Assembly: GCA_018806915.1 (NCBI GenBank)
Contig: JAGKQI010000096.1
Location: 1,736,001 to 1,800,000 of the forward strand
Length of the DNA: 64,000 nt
Source: Phytophthora colocasiae
Taxonomy: Eukaryota > Oomycota > Peronosporomycetes > Peronosporales > Peronosporaceae
Direction: 5' to 3'
Positions 21,407 to 30,640 of this stretch are shown piece by piece. Within the stretch, counting starts at the first letter, position 1. Every line of letters starts with the position of its first letter. The notes under the pieces were generated by a model. It had not been told where the DNA came from, searched no databases, and saw only the letters and a program-made list of their open reading frames with translations. The translations under genes were made by a program, and so were the position numbers.

Positions 21407-23430
21407 GATCATATTCTGTACAGATCAATTACAGATCAGCTGATCAAACAGCGGGATCTGATCAAAACATCATCGCAATCAACTACTCTTGTGGTGTTGC
21501 GTCCCGTTGACAACTTTATATGCTTGGAACATTGATATCTATCACTACAGTCTTACACTGTATCATTGTCACTACTCGTCTCCGCGGCTTCTCCATTGTC
21601 AACTGCATCTTCCTCGTCACTCGACAGTTCGACATCATCAGGGAGGTAGCAAGACTCTGGTGTGCGGCGCCGCCGCTTTGCTGACCGCAACTTCGACGTG
21701 TCCTCAAGCCGCTGAGCGTAACGGGTTGATAGACCATCTATCGCACTGACGAATCGTGGCAAGCTCGGATGTGGATTACCAACAGCAGCGTTAATTTCGC
21801 GGTTAAAACGCTCCAAAGGGTTGTTAGTGCGGCTGACCAGTGGTTTATCGATATCGTGTACATTCCAGTCCTGCGGTTTGTACTTCTGAAGCCATGTTTT
21901 CCTAAAATAGCGCCAGAACTTCTCCCACTTCATTTTGGAGTACACAACCGATAGCTCCAAGCACTTGGCTTCAATCTTTCGCGTAACACACCGAACCCCG
22001 GGTCCACCAATCTTGTGTTGTGGAATTACAGTTAGAAGGTCGAGGAAACCCGGCGCCATCGCAATCTTAACTGCATCGCTCGCAATCATTACCTTTGTTT
22101 CCATGTACCTCTTGCACGCTTGTTTGAAGTGGAAGTAACACCCGACAACACGGGCGTCTTTGAACTGAACGCTCACTGCATCAATCAAAGCACTTTCAAA
22201 GTCGCATACAACTGTTTCAGGCAGGAGCTTTTCGTTGCAGGCAATGACGACAGCGTTGATCACGTTCCAGTACATGTCTTGGGTCTTCGACGTACACAGC
22301 ACGAAGAAGACAGGCAAGAACAAGTCCGTAGCAAAGTCATGTATCATAAAGATAATACACTGATAGAATCCATGCGGCACGCATCGAAATGTTCCATCTA
22401 TAAACAGCGAGCTGTTCTTGCACTTCAGTCGTTCATGAAGAACTGGATGAGCCCAGCCAATAACCCTCTCCAAGTTCACACCATCCATATAAACCTGATG
22501 AAACTTGAAAAAGGGGAATCCACCGACCGACGTCAGTGACAGTGGAGGTACTTCGACAACGCCATGATAATTGCCCCCATAATGCGTGTGTCGCACACGA
22601 TGTACACGCCGCTTGACTTGTTCGCGCGTTAACCCAAGTAGCACCTCGTCATTGTTGCCCAGATAAAAACGCTCTCTCACCAGACGCCAAATCTCTTCAG
22701 GAGGCATGCTCATGTCTGTCACGGCCAGCCTGTCGGTGAAATCACGCATACCAGCGCTGACATCCATGACTGGTGACCTTGCGTCGAACCTTGCACTGCA
22801 TGTGTGCTCACCAACTAAGTCGTATCTAGACGCCCGTACGTAAAAATACACCTTAGCCTTGCACTTTGAGGTTCTAAATGAACTGCAACGGAATGAGAGC
22901 TTGATGCTAGACTTATGGTAGCGCGTGAAGGGGTAACCGTTCACAGTGATGACTGTCTTTGCGTTGTGACGAGCAACCCGATGCTCCGGTGGATTCAGGT
23001 CTCCGTCAGGCGGTGGTAAATCCGCCATAGCCGCATCTTCCATAGCTGTAGCATCGTCCGGCGTCTCTAGCCACTCTTCCATGGCTACTGTTGAGGCTGG
23101 GCTTGGAGGTTGCATTTGCTCTGACTGGAGTGGGTTCGGCAGACTTGCCACCATCGTTGGAACGTCTACCGCAGCAGAAGAAATCGAGTGACGTGGCTCA
23201 GGTGTGCTCATCGATGTATTAGATTGGATAGTCATACAGGCCGCCATCACCTTGGCGGTAATTGAGCGCGTGCGGGGATGGTCGTTGGACATTGTAGTAG
23301 TCAAGTGGGCAGTGCGCAGAGCTTGGTCGATAGCTAAATGAAGTGCATGCAATGGTTGGCCTTGATCAAATCACGGGATCCGGAGCAAACCGTACTGTTG
23401 TACAGAAGCTGATCTGTACCGTATATGATC
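21407..23430 (-). mobile_element. MULE-family transposon with short terminal inverted repeats
   Basis: GATCATATTCTGTACAGATC at 21407 pairs with the inverse of 23410-23430 with few mismatches, giving 21-bp inverted repeats around one transposase gene. The region inside the left repeat is rich in GATC words. I could not find a clear 8-10 bp target duplication, so the outermost bases may be off by a few. Confidence 0.65.
21553..23292 (-). CDS. MULE transposase, apparently intact
   Basis: 579 residues from the ATG at 23292 (the upstream extension starts with TTG). Order: a Ser/Pro/Asp-rich N-terminus; a FLYWCH-like zinc finger (GYPFTRYHKSS...FRCSSF...CKAK...EHTC, residues about 120-170); the MULE domain with LFIDGTFRCVPHGF (Asp), VVCDFESALIDA (Asp), GCYFHFKQA (C2H) and SRTNNPLERFNRE (Glu); and a basic then acidic tail. 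No introns, stops or shifts. It cuts and pastes the element by a DDE mechanism and may still be active. A related, broken fragment lies at 57.1 kb. It differs clearly from the Ulp1-MULEs and lacks a SWIM finger and a protease. Confidence 0.88.
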   Translation of the reverse strand: MSNDHPRTRSITAKVMAACMTIQSNTSMSTPEPRHSISSAAVDVPTMVASLPNPLQSEQMQPPSPASTVAMEEWLETPDDATAMEDAAMADLPPPDGDLNPPEHRVARHNAKTVITVNGYPFTRYHKSSIKLSFRCSSFRTSKCKAKVYFYVRASRYDLVGEHTCSARFDARSPVMDVSAGMRDFTDRLAVTDMSMPPEEIWRLVRERFYLGNNDEVLLGLTREQVKRRVHRVRHTHYGGNYHGVVEVPPLSLTSVGGFPFFKFHQVYMDGVNLERVIGWAHPVLHERLKCKNSSLFIDGTFRCVPHGFYQCIIFMIHDFATDLFLPVFFVLCTSKTQDMYWNVINAVVIACNEKLLPETVVCDFESALIDAVSVQFKDARVVGCYFHFKQACKRYMETKVMIASDAVKIAMAPGFLDLLTVIPQHKIGGPGVRCVTRKIEAKCLELSVVYSKMKWEKFWRYFRKTWLQKYKPQDWNVHDIDKPLVSRTNNPLERFNREINAAVGNPHPSLPRFVSAIDGLSTRYAQRLEDTSKLRSAKRRRRTPESCYLPDDVELSSDEEDAVDNGEAAETSSDNDTV

Positions 23431-23453
23431 ACAGAAAAATTCTTCGGTTAGAA

Positions 23454-23858
23454 CTACTTGCGCTGAGTGATGTATTTCCCTTTCGGAGTGTGCTTGAGGC
23501 CCCCGTTCTGGACGATCTTGTTGTACCAACGAATAATGGCCATCTTCTTGGTTCCTACCTCGCGAGCCGCCACACCCAATTCCTTCATCGCCGCGTTAGC
23601 GTCAAGCTTTCGAAGACGCCAGGCTGTAATCTTCGGGTATAAGGCAACTTTCTCCCATTTACTCAGGTGGTAAACGTCAGGGATCATGCGCTCTTCAGAG
23701 TTCACGTCCAGCGCCTTGTGGACCCTCAAAAGCCTGTGAGCAGAGACCTCATTCGCGAGATTGTAAGTGTTCTTGCTCTGTCTTGGCTTGGCGTCCTCGG
23801 AGGCAGAAACTGCAGTGGCGAGCACCGCCATAATAACCAGTAGAAATGTGAAGCGCAT
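23454..23858 (-). CDS. Secreted RXLR-EER effector candidate
   Basis: A 134-residue protein starting at the ATG at 23858 (MRFTFLLVIMAVLATAVSA). The signal peptide ends near residue 19-20. HRLLR at 41-45 fits RXLR, and SEER at 54-57 is the EER motif. The C-terminal domain is short and basic, with Trp/Tyr-containing helices (SKWEKVAL, IIRWYNKIV) in the style of WY/LWY modules. This class is secreted by oomycetes and acts in host cells. The specific host target cannot be told from sequence. The gene is intact, has no intron, and has a core promoter match just upstream. A second, broken RXLR gene lies about 0.35 kb away in the same orientation. Confidence 0.88.
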   Translation of the reverse strand: MRFTFLLVIMAVLATAVSASEDAKPRQSKNTYNLANEVSAHRLLRVHKALDVNSEERMIPDVYHLSKWEKVALYPKITAWRLRKLDANAAMKELGVAAREVGTKKMAIIRWYNKIVQNGGLKHTPKGKYITQRK

Positions 23859-23880
23859 GGCCACTTGAGCGGTAGCTTAG

Positions 23881-23896
23881 AAATTGACTAGTGAGG
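23881..23896 (-). promoter_or_regulatory. Oomycete core promoter (Inr-like) of the RXLR gene
   Basis: On the minus strand CCTCACTAGTCAATTT agrees at 13 of 16 positions with GCTCATTYBNCAWTTT. It lies about 25 bp before the ATG, as is usual for oomycete genes with short leaders. Confidence 0.5.
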
Positions 23897-24206
23897 CTCG
23901 CACCACGTTCGAGAGCGCATTGTTGATCTCCGGATTGCTTTGCGAGATTGCGTGAGGCCTGTAGCCTTGAGGGCTACACTTTTATTTGCTGTCACCATGG
24001 ATTGCGTGTTGGCGTATCCCTGCGTAGTTATCACCGCATAAGTACTACCTAAGTTACTGTAAGACTACGGTGCTCGAAAGCGAGCATCTTACTTTTTTTC
24101 GTCGTGTGTTTCGAAGTGCTTGTGGGCACGACATTGGTTGATAGATATTTTTTGAGAGCATATTCGGTGACATGTATTATTATCAGCCAGGTAGGAACCA
24201 CCAGTT

Positions 24207-24682
24207 CTAGAAGTAGTATTCGTGGTTTCCGATCAGCATCTCGGGGACCTTCTTCTCTTTCTTTCCAGGGAGGAAAAGATGTTCCCACTCCTGGTAGAAT
24301 GGGTAGTGCCGGTTGGTCACGTCGTCGACATCTCTCATTCCCAGCTTGGTGGCAAACTTCTTTTTCGTCAGGTTCTGGGCCTTAAATCGAAACGCCAGAT
24401 TCTTCTGCGCCTCTTTCGACAAGTTCTCGATATTTGCCGGTATTTTAATTCTCTTGGCAAGGAGAATATCGTTCAGCTTTTCACGTTGATTCCTGTCCCT
24501 CGCTCCTCGTTCTTCGTGTCGATGGGGTCTTCCTCGTCCTTCGTGTAACGCAGCGAGCGCTTCACAACGTTGTCAGTCTGGGTAGCGGCTACGATGTCCG
24601 GTGTAGTCTGAGAAGCGGATGCCGCATTGGAGCTAGCGAGGAATGCGGCCACAGCAACGAAGAGGAAGCTGTTCACGCGCAT
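24207..24682 (-). pseudogene. RXLR-EER effector, frameshifted at the EER motif
   Basis: The ATG at 24682 opens MRVNSFLFVAVAAFLASSNA, a signal peptide, followed by RSLR (42-45) and a DEED...EER stretch (to 61). The frame then runs into a stop at 24473. In another frame the conserved C-terminal domain goes on: QREKLNDILLAKRIKI, then NLAFRFKAQNLTKKKF and FYQEWEHLFLPGKK, to the stop at 24207. A one-base change near 24500 explains this. It is either a pseudogene, a population variant or a base-call error. The domain carries the leucine/lysine pattern of larger RXLR proteins. A core promoter match precedes the start. Confidence 0.85.
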
Positions 24683-24693
24683 GGCTCAACCTT

Positions 24694-24709
24694 TTCTTCT
24701 CAAATGAGT
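24694..24709 (-). promoter_or_regulatory. Core promoter-like element of the frameshifted RXLR gene
   Basis: ACTCATTTGAGAAGAA on the minus strand matches the CTCATTY core of the oomycete initiator, 12-27 bp before the ATG. Confidence 0.45.
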
Positions 24710-24930
24710 GCTGGAACGCAGATTACGGAGTGGTTCGGTGGTGCGCCTCATTCTACGTTAGGTACACCGATCGACAGAATGCATGGTCCATATAAAAAGG
24801 GCGCCCGTGATATAGAATTGTGTACACATATTGTTATCAACCAATCAAATCACCCGTCGCAGCGTTCAATCGCTAAAATAAAACTCCACTAGCCACTCGA
24901 TAAAACGGAGGTCTCCACCAGCCACTCGAT

Positions 24931-25623
24931 AAAATGGAGGCAGCGGACGAGGAGTCCTCGCAGACCCCACCACCCGCGACAGTATTGCAGGAGGCAGAGG
25001 AGGTTGCCATCACAGGCCTCCTTGAGGAGGTGTACGCGCCAGCCAAACAACGCCGTATGCACAATTCGTGCTGATGGTGTCAAGCTGCCATTGCTATTTA
25101 TTTTGCGAGGGGAACCGAACGGAACCATCGAGATGGAAGAATTGCCAACATACCCCCAAGGTGAGTCTTTTTAATTTGTTTTATTTCGTTTATTTGTACT
25201 TAAACTGTTTATATATGTAGGTCATGTGTATACTGTACAGACAAAAGCATGGACTCTCGCGTGTTGAAGCTTTACCTACGCTCGCTTCTGCAGCAGCACA
25301 TTACGCCCTCGGCTCTACTACTCGTAGATAACTTAGAGTGTCATGTCTCGGGCGTATCGGAAGCTATAGTTTCGGAGGAACTTGGCGCTGTTCTACAGCC
25401 ATTGCCTAAAAACGCTACCTCTGTTTGCCAGCCCTTAGACGTTGGCATTATGGGGCCTCTCAAGGCGAAGCTGAAGGCGTTATGGCTGTTTGAAAAGGCT
25501 ACTGCTACGACGGCGAAAGAAAAGCGCTTGGCTACGATAAAGCGTGCCATTTCAGCCTGGGAATCCATTAAAGCGGATACCGTCACTAGTGCATTTAACA
25601 AGGCACTTAAAACCAATTTTTAG
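24931..25623 (+). pseudogene. pogo/Tigger-type transposase, internally deleted
   Basis: A short 5' frame (MEAADEESSQTPPP...) ends at about 25074. The DDE domain resumes in another frame: RADGVKLPLLFILRG, TKAWMDSRVLKLYL, ALLLVDNLECHVS (catalytic Asp-Asn) and CQPLDVGIMGPLKAKL, to the stop at 25623. An intron at 25161-25220 (donor GTGAGT, acceptor TGTAG) joins PQG to HVYT. The N-terminal helix-turn-helix and CENPB parts are missing, so this is a deletion derivative. Just upstream the phrase CCACTCGATAAAA is repeated in tandem (24895, 24922). A related piece lies at 60.1 kb. Confidence 0.75.
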
Positions 25624-25734
25624 TGCAAATACAGCTGCTCTCTATCTTTTACAAAAATCGTTATTAATTCGTTCTCACATAACCAGTCTACACACGCAAG
25701 ACCATGGGCGGGGTGAACCGAACCCGAACCCAGG

Positions 25735-25885
25735 TTCTACTAAAAAAAAGAGCCCAAAATTGTCTGGAACCGGGCTCCCAGAAAATACCAAGGCACTTCA
25801 AATCGTAGGAGCCCAGATTTGTCAAATACCGAGCTCTTCTAGTCTATGCGAGCCCAGTTTTGTTTACGAGCCCCAACAATTTGAT
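25735..25885 (+). repeat. Dispersed GAGCCC-rich repeat, copy 1
   Basis: It contains GAGCCCAAAATT, then GGAGCCCAGATTTG, a CAAATACCG and GAGCTC/GGGCTC words. The same order recurs at 33005-33125 in the same orientation next to the hAT gene. It could be the subterminal region of a hAT-type element. Confidence 0.6.
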
Positions 25886-25953
25886 TGGTTATAATTGCTG
25901 CGTTGAAGCTACAATCTGGATCCGAGGCATGGGCGCAGATAAAAAGTAGCGCC

Positions 25954-27069
25954 ATGGAAGGCAATGACATGCCTATCATCGAGCTCCCCGAGCACTACTC
26001 AGTCAACAGTGAGCGATTGGGGATGGCACTAGCGCATGTATCTGCTCAAACGAACCGTCTCACGGAGGTTCATGCAGCTCTAACGGCCCGCCAAGTAGAA
26101 CAAGAGGCGCAGCAGATGAAGTATGTTGAGGAGCGTGTGGCAGAAGCTCGTCTCGAAGCTGAATCACGTACCCAAGCTCTAGTATGTGCCATCAACAAGG
26201 CGTATGGGGATCCAACGGCTCTGGAACGGCGCGTTGACGACCGTATTCAGGGCCTCCTGGCAACGCTGCAGGAGTCGAGCCTCCAACAAGCACGGGCTCT
26301 AGCCGAAGCTCAGCTTGCTAGTCAAGATGCTGTTCACCGAGTACTGTAAGAGCAGATACGGGGAGAACTTTTAGTCGTTCAAGAGCAAGCAGCACTGAGG
26401 ATTGAGAAGTCCGTTGAAGCAGCAATGAATAAGATGAGCAGCGGACACCAGCGAGTTCTTCAACAACAATCTACAGCGGAATTGGAACGGCACCAATTGC
26501 ACACTAGAATGAGCAATCTAGAGCAAAACTTTCCGCAAACTATTGATATCGCTGTAGCTAAGGCACAAAACCTTGCTGTTTCTGAAAGCGATTCACGATT
26601 GACGAAGTTGCTGGCGGGTTTGGAGGACCGTGTTATACATCGGGTGGAATCAAACGTATTAAAGACCGTGAGTGGCATGATTGAGAAGTGGCAAAAGACG
26701 TTTCAGCAACAGAATTTAAAGTGGCAGATGGAACAAGAGAAGAAGTTCACCGATTATTTAGATGAACGGCTACGAGGAGCAATAGTGGTGGCAAAAAAAG
26801 CGGCAAGAGCTGAAGCAAATGATGTGATGAGGGAAACAACTGTCAAGCCGAGTCTGAGTGCCCCTAACAGCAATGCGATCGTCTCTGACAGTGCTACCCA
26901 AGCGCCAAATGTACTAGCTCGCGTTCGGATGCAGGCGCAAAAGGAAGTTGCAGACCGCGCTCGTGTTCGTGCTAAAGAGCTCAAAGCAGCGGCAGGCCAC
27001 ATCTCTCCTTTAAAACCGAAACCAAAACGATGTTTGCGTTCGAATGCTGCGGACATGAAAACAAAATGA
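25954..27069 (+). pseudogene. Coiled-coil protein, ORF1 of a Tc1/mariner-type element (one in-frame stop)
   Basis: The first ATG is at 25954 (MEGNDMPIIELPEHYSVNSE). The protein is almost entirely helical and charged, with Ala/Gln/Glu heptads (RQVEQEAQQMKYVEERVAEA; later QQNLKWQMEQEKKFTDYL) and a basic end (PLKPKPKRCLRS). The frame is broken once by TAA at about 26347-26349 and carries on unchanged with EQIRGELLVVQEQ to 27069, so about 371 residues were encoded. I do not recognise the family. It lies upstream of ORF2 in the same direction, about 200 bp apart, and both appear to belong with the convergent transposase. Confidence 0.5.
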
Positions 27070-27267
27070 GGAAAGGCAAAACGACAAGCGTAAATTGAAA
27101 TTCAGCTTGTGTAACCGGAGTGTTATTGTGGGTTCTACTCCAAATTGGATTGAGCGATTCATCAATCGCCCCTGCCCAATCGCCTAGCAAATCGCCCAAC
27201 TATCTTAACTCATAAGAAATAACATAGGTTGAAGTTCAATCTCGAAGTTGCGTGCGGTTGCACTACC

Positions 27268-28566
27268 ATGGACAGCGCGAACGCTAGCAGATCACGCCGA
27301 AGGAGCTCAACTCGTGCACGGGCTCGTGCGTTGCCTTATCAAGGGTCCCGACACCTTCCAGTACGTACAGCACATCTTGAAGCAATAGGGAGCACCGTAC
27401 ATCGGCCACGTTCTTCATCAAGCGATAGTCCCAGCGCGCTTACGGGTCAAGAAACACGTCTAAATGGACCGCAGACTGTGCAGGTGGAAGCGGTAGCTCA
27501 GCTCACACCGCCTAAAGCACCAGAACATTCAGTGCCGTCGTCACCATCTCCCGCTCCAGCAGCCCCAACCTTTCCTCCGTCTCCTTCACAAGCTGTGTCG
27601 CCTCCAGCCTCCCCACTACAAGCAAATATCGATGGCCAAGACCGAGAAGTTCAGCCGTCTAGAGAAGAGCAGGAATATGCGGAAGGCGGACTTCTTCAGC
27701 TTCTTGTTCGGCCCGTTATCAAGAGTACAGTCTGTCAACGTGATCAGAGTGGGAAGAAGCCAGGCGACTTTGTTGCAAATGGAAGCACCTTTCAAGAGAT
27801 ATTGCAGACTCTTTGGGAAGAGTTTCGCAGTGGTCATATAAAAGGCAGAGCAGTAAAGGAGGAAGGTCAATGGGTGCTCAAGGACCCTGAGCCAGCGGAA
27901 TGGTATAACATCTTGCAGTTTAAGTCGGGCCGCCATCTTGTCGTGAATACCAAGACCGAGTTCGAATGGAACCAGTGGCTGGTGAAATCAAAAGGAAAGA
28001 CAATTATACTCATAATCTTTGAGTATGGTTCAGATATCGCAACGGCAAGGGACTATGACGAGTTCGTGGCTGTATGCATCCGACCCCAGACCGACAGAGC
28101 TGGTGCTACCGCTGAGGCTTCACTCCGTGATATTGCTGAAAAACTACAGGACCACTGGGGATCAAGTTTCCAGGCAACGACAATTACTTGGAGAATGTGG
28201 GCTAACTACATCACACGGAATCTCAATCGCTCCACGTGGCAGGAACAAATTGCGGATCCTCCTCCAGTTTATTTGGTGCATTTGCTTAATGCTACCCATT
28301 CGCAGGTTGCAGAGCGATTGACTAGGATCACCAAGTCAGCAGAGATGGCATTAGATTGCGTTAATAGCAGTCTAGCGGACAATGAAGAGATACTAAACGA
28401 TCTGGAGGCTCTCAGACTTCGCCTGTCATCACACAAGAAAAACCTGATTTCGAAACGAACGATAGTCGAGAGTTTTCTCGCTGATATTGATCTCATGGCC
28501 ATCACTGATGTGATTGACCCGTTTTCCGTGATGGAAAACCTTCAAGATACCGAGCATGAAGAGTAG
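27268..28566 (+). CDS. Uncharacterised ORF2 of a Tc1/mariner-type element
   Basis: 432 residues from the ATG at 27268 (the longer frame begins with TTG). The first 140 residues are Ser/Arg- and Pro-rich. A folded central part follows (GDFVANGSTFQEILQTLWEEF ... EWYNILQFKSGRHLV ... TIILIIFEYGSD), then a helical C-terminus with heptads (LNDLEALRLRLSSHKKNL). No known domain is recognised. Its TAG stop (28564-28566) abuts the transposase stop codon on the other strand with no spacer. Such compactness suggests co-inheritance within one mobile element, perhaps as a DNA-binding or assembly partner of the transposase. The frame is open throughout. Confidence 0.6.
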   Translation: MDSANASRSRRRSSTRARARALPYQGSRHLPVRTAHLEAIGSTVHRPRSSSSDSPSALTGQETRLNGPQTVQVEAVAQLTPPKAPEHSVPSSPSPAPAAPTFPPSPSQAVSPPASPLQANIDGQDREVQPSREEQEYAEGGLLQLLVRPVIKSTVCQRDQSGKKPGDFVANGSTFQEILQTLWEEFRSGHIKGRAVKEEGQWVLKDPEPAEWYNILQFKSGRHLVVNTKTEFEWNQWLVKSKGKTIILIIFEYGSDIATARDYDEFVAVCIRPQTDRAGATAEASLRDIAEKLQDHWGSSFQATTITWRMWANYITRNLNRSTWQEQIADPPPVYLVHLLNATHSQVAERLTRITKSAEMALDCVNSSLADNEEILNDLEALRLRLSSHKKNLISKRTIVESFLADIDLMAITDVIDPFSVMENLQDTEHEE

Positions 28567-29694
28567 TTAATCACGAGAGTAGCTTGCGCTGCTATCGTCG
28601 GACACCAGGTTAAATCCAAGTAATTCTTCGTCATCACTTGCTTGTTCATTGTCACCCAACAGAGAAGGGAGGGGGCGATTTTCTGATGCCATGGGGCCAT
28701 TAGGGTCAAAATAGCCTTGCATTTTCCAGCCGCAATGCTCAAAACTCTTGACATGTCGAATCGTTCAAATCGGTGAAAAGTCTCCACGGTAAATGGTAGT
28801 AAGTCACGCCCACTCTTTTCGTCGTAATGACGCTGGAAGTATCTCTTCACATACCCAAACATGAACTCGATTGGGTTGAAGAATGGGCAGTAAGCCGGTA
28901 GGAAAATAGGAACGACTCCAATACTGCGCAAAAAGTGAATTATTTCAGGGTGTCGGTGAATCGATGCTCCATCCAGTATCCACACCGAGTTCGACCCAGG
29001 ATATTGTCGAACGTTTGCACGTTTAGAGTATGCAAAGTCCTGGCAGCACTTCACAAACTCAACTCGATCAAATGTGCCTTGAGTGTCAAAACTATCGATC
29101 AATCCACTAACTCCAATAAATGCCAGTACAGAAATCCTCGGCTTGCGTTGAAAGTCACCTCGAATCGCAAGCTTTCGCCCTTTCATGGAATATCCACGTT
29201 TTCTGATCATACCCCGATTATCAAAGGAAACTTCATCAAGAAACACGAGATTGTGGTGACTCCAGTCAAGGTTTGACAGCTCCTCGACAAATCGGAATAC
29301 ATCCTGCTCCTTAATATGCATCGCTCGTCTTTCCAGCACCTTCCACGTGAGGCCACAGTCATGAATGATGCGCCATACAGACGACTTTGAGATCGACATA
29401 CTGTGCGCGTCCCTGAATGCGGCAGGCCTCATCCAAGTAGGCTAAAGGATGCTCACTGTAGAACTCACAAAGCCACTTTCGGTGATTCGCCGTGAACTTC
29501 TGTTCTATCCTTGTCTGAGCACGCTCAACGGTTCCTGTAGCTTCATACGCTCGAATCCAGTTACCAATTGTCGTTTCACACTTGGTAAATGCGCGAGAGA
29601 GCTCCTTTCGCGACAACCCATGCTCATAGAAAGCGTACAAACAGTGGAGAATAGTATTGGGGTGCGCATGTTGCTGAGTGACAGCTACCTCCAT
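28567..29694 (-). pseudogene. Tc1/mariner (IS630-like) transposase with two frameshifts
   Basis: The ATG at 29694 opens a helix-turn-helix N-terminus (GLSRKELSRAFTKCETTIGNW). A shift near 29425 leads into SISKSSVWRIIHDCGLTWK and the DDE_3 domain: VFLDEVSFDNRG (Asp), VWILDGASIHRH (Asp), LPAYCPFFNPIEFMFG (Glu). A second shift near 28735 leads to a C-terminus HCGWKMQGYFDPNGP ... DDSSASYSRD ending in TAA at 28567-28569. The longer frame to 28542 is the out-of-frame tail. All three catalytic residues are visible. The gene faces ORF2 end-to-end. The element termini (TA duplication) were not found. Confidence 0.82.
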
Positions 29695-29876
29695 GATAGC
29701 AAAACACTCTCGTAGAATCTAACCACATACAGCAGCGAGCATTTTGTTAGTTAGCTAGCCAGCATAGCACACTACAATGCAACTAACCACTGGCCTGAAG
29801 TGCCCCTCTTCTTTCTGCAGTTGTGTCTTTACTTGCAGTTATTTAGCGTCCTCCGCGAAGGCACCGGTAGAGCCTT

Positions 29877-30191
29877 CTATGCTGGCGCCTTCTGAGCGAT
29901 GCTAAGTCTAAACAGTTTATTCATAATATACGACAACATGTTAAAGAATACGCCTTTGCTCTCAGGTACCTCCACGGATAACATACTCACACCACGCGCT
30001 TGACGAGACTTCCGCACTGGAGCACTTGGAGCAAGTTGGTTTTTTTGACCAATCGCGAGAAGGCGTCGATTGGTTGCTCCAATGTCCAATCGCCCAAGGC
30101 ATCCAAATTTAGCTGGGATTGACAATAGCATTACTACATTCAGCAATGAACCGTCCATCGTTCTGGTATCACCAAGTTTAATGGAACTCAT
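29877..30191 (-). CDS. Short hypothetical protein, doubtful
   Basis: A 104-residue frame with an ATG (MSSIKLGDTRTMDGSLLNVV ... NRRLLAIGQKNQLAP ... SKGVFFNMLSYIMNKLF). I recognise no domain or signal peptide. The words CAATCGCCC in it recur near 27160-27200, so it may overlap a repeat belonging to the neighbouring transposon. A chance ORF is possible. Confidence 0.2.
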   Translation of the reverse strand: MSSIKLGDTRTMDGSLLNVVMLLSIPAKFGCLGRLDIGATNRRLLAIGQKNQLAPSAPVRKSRQARGVSMLSVEVPESKGVFFNMLSYIMNKLFRLSIAQKAPA

Positions 30192-30640
30192 GATTTACTT
30201 ACGAAGCCAATAAAAACTGTAAAAACTTCTCAACAGGATTCGGCTATCCAGCTACAGGCTCTTTTCGACGGTCCACTTTCACTCGTAACATCGATTTCGT
30301 TGCTGCTGCACCACCTGCACCGGTGGAAATCGAACGAATGGCTTGCGATTGTGTCTTTGACAATGTTTCAGCAATGAAAAACTTGTTGACGACACATGAG
30401 CCGACTAAATCCATTCCCGTTAAGTCTTGGGATCTCTCATTGCGTTAATAATTTAATAGTGATCTACAAGAGCCGCAATTTGTCAAGTCAAGTCGATCTT
30501 CCAAAAGTGCTGCTACTAGTAGATCTAACCACTAGAGTACGTTTGCGAGAGGTGCTCTACGGATTGCTATGGTTGTCAAGTATGCTAAAAAGACAAAAGC
30601 AAAGAAGAATATCGCTTCCAACACGCATACGGCGACTAGT
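30192..30640 (+). other. Spacer with an ATG-less open stretch
   Basis: Between about 30216 and 30449 the plus strand is open (GYPATGSFRRSTFTRNIDFV ... SAMKNLLTTHEPTKS) but has no start and no recognised domain. The rest up to the hAT stop shows nothing. Confidence 0.25.

Noticed and set aside
27120..30110. CAATCGCCC words at 27160-27200 and 30100 as inverted ends of the Tc1-type element
   Set aside because: The words are short and one set lies between ORF1 and ORF2, so they do not frame the element.
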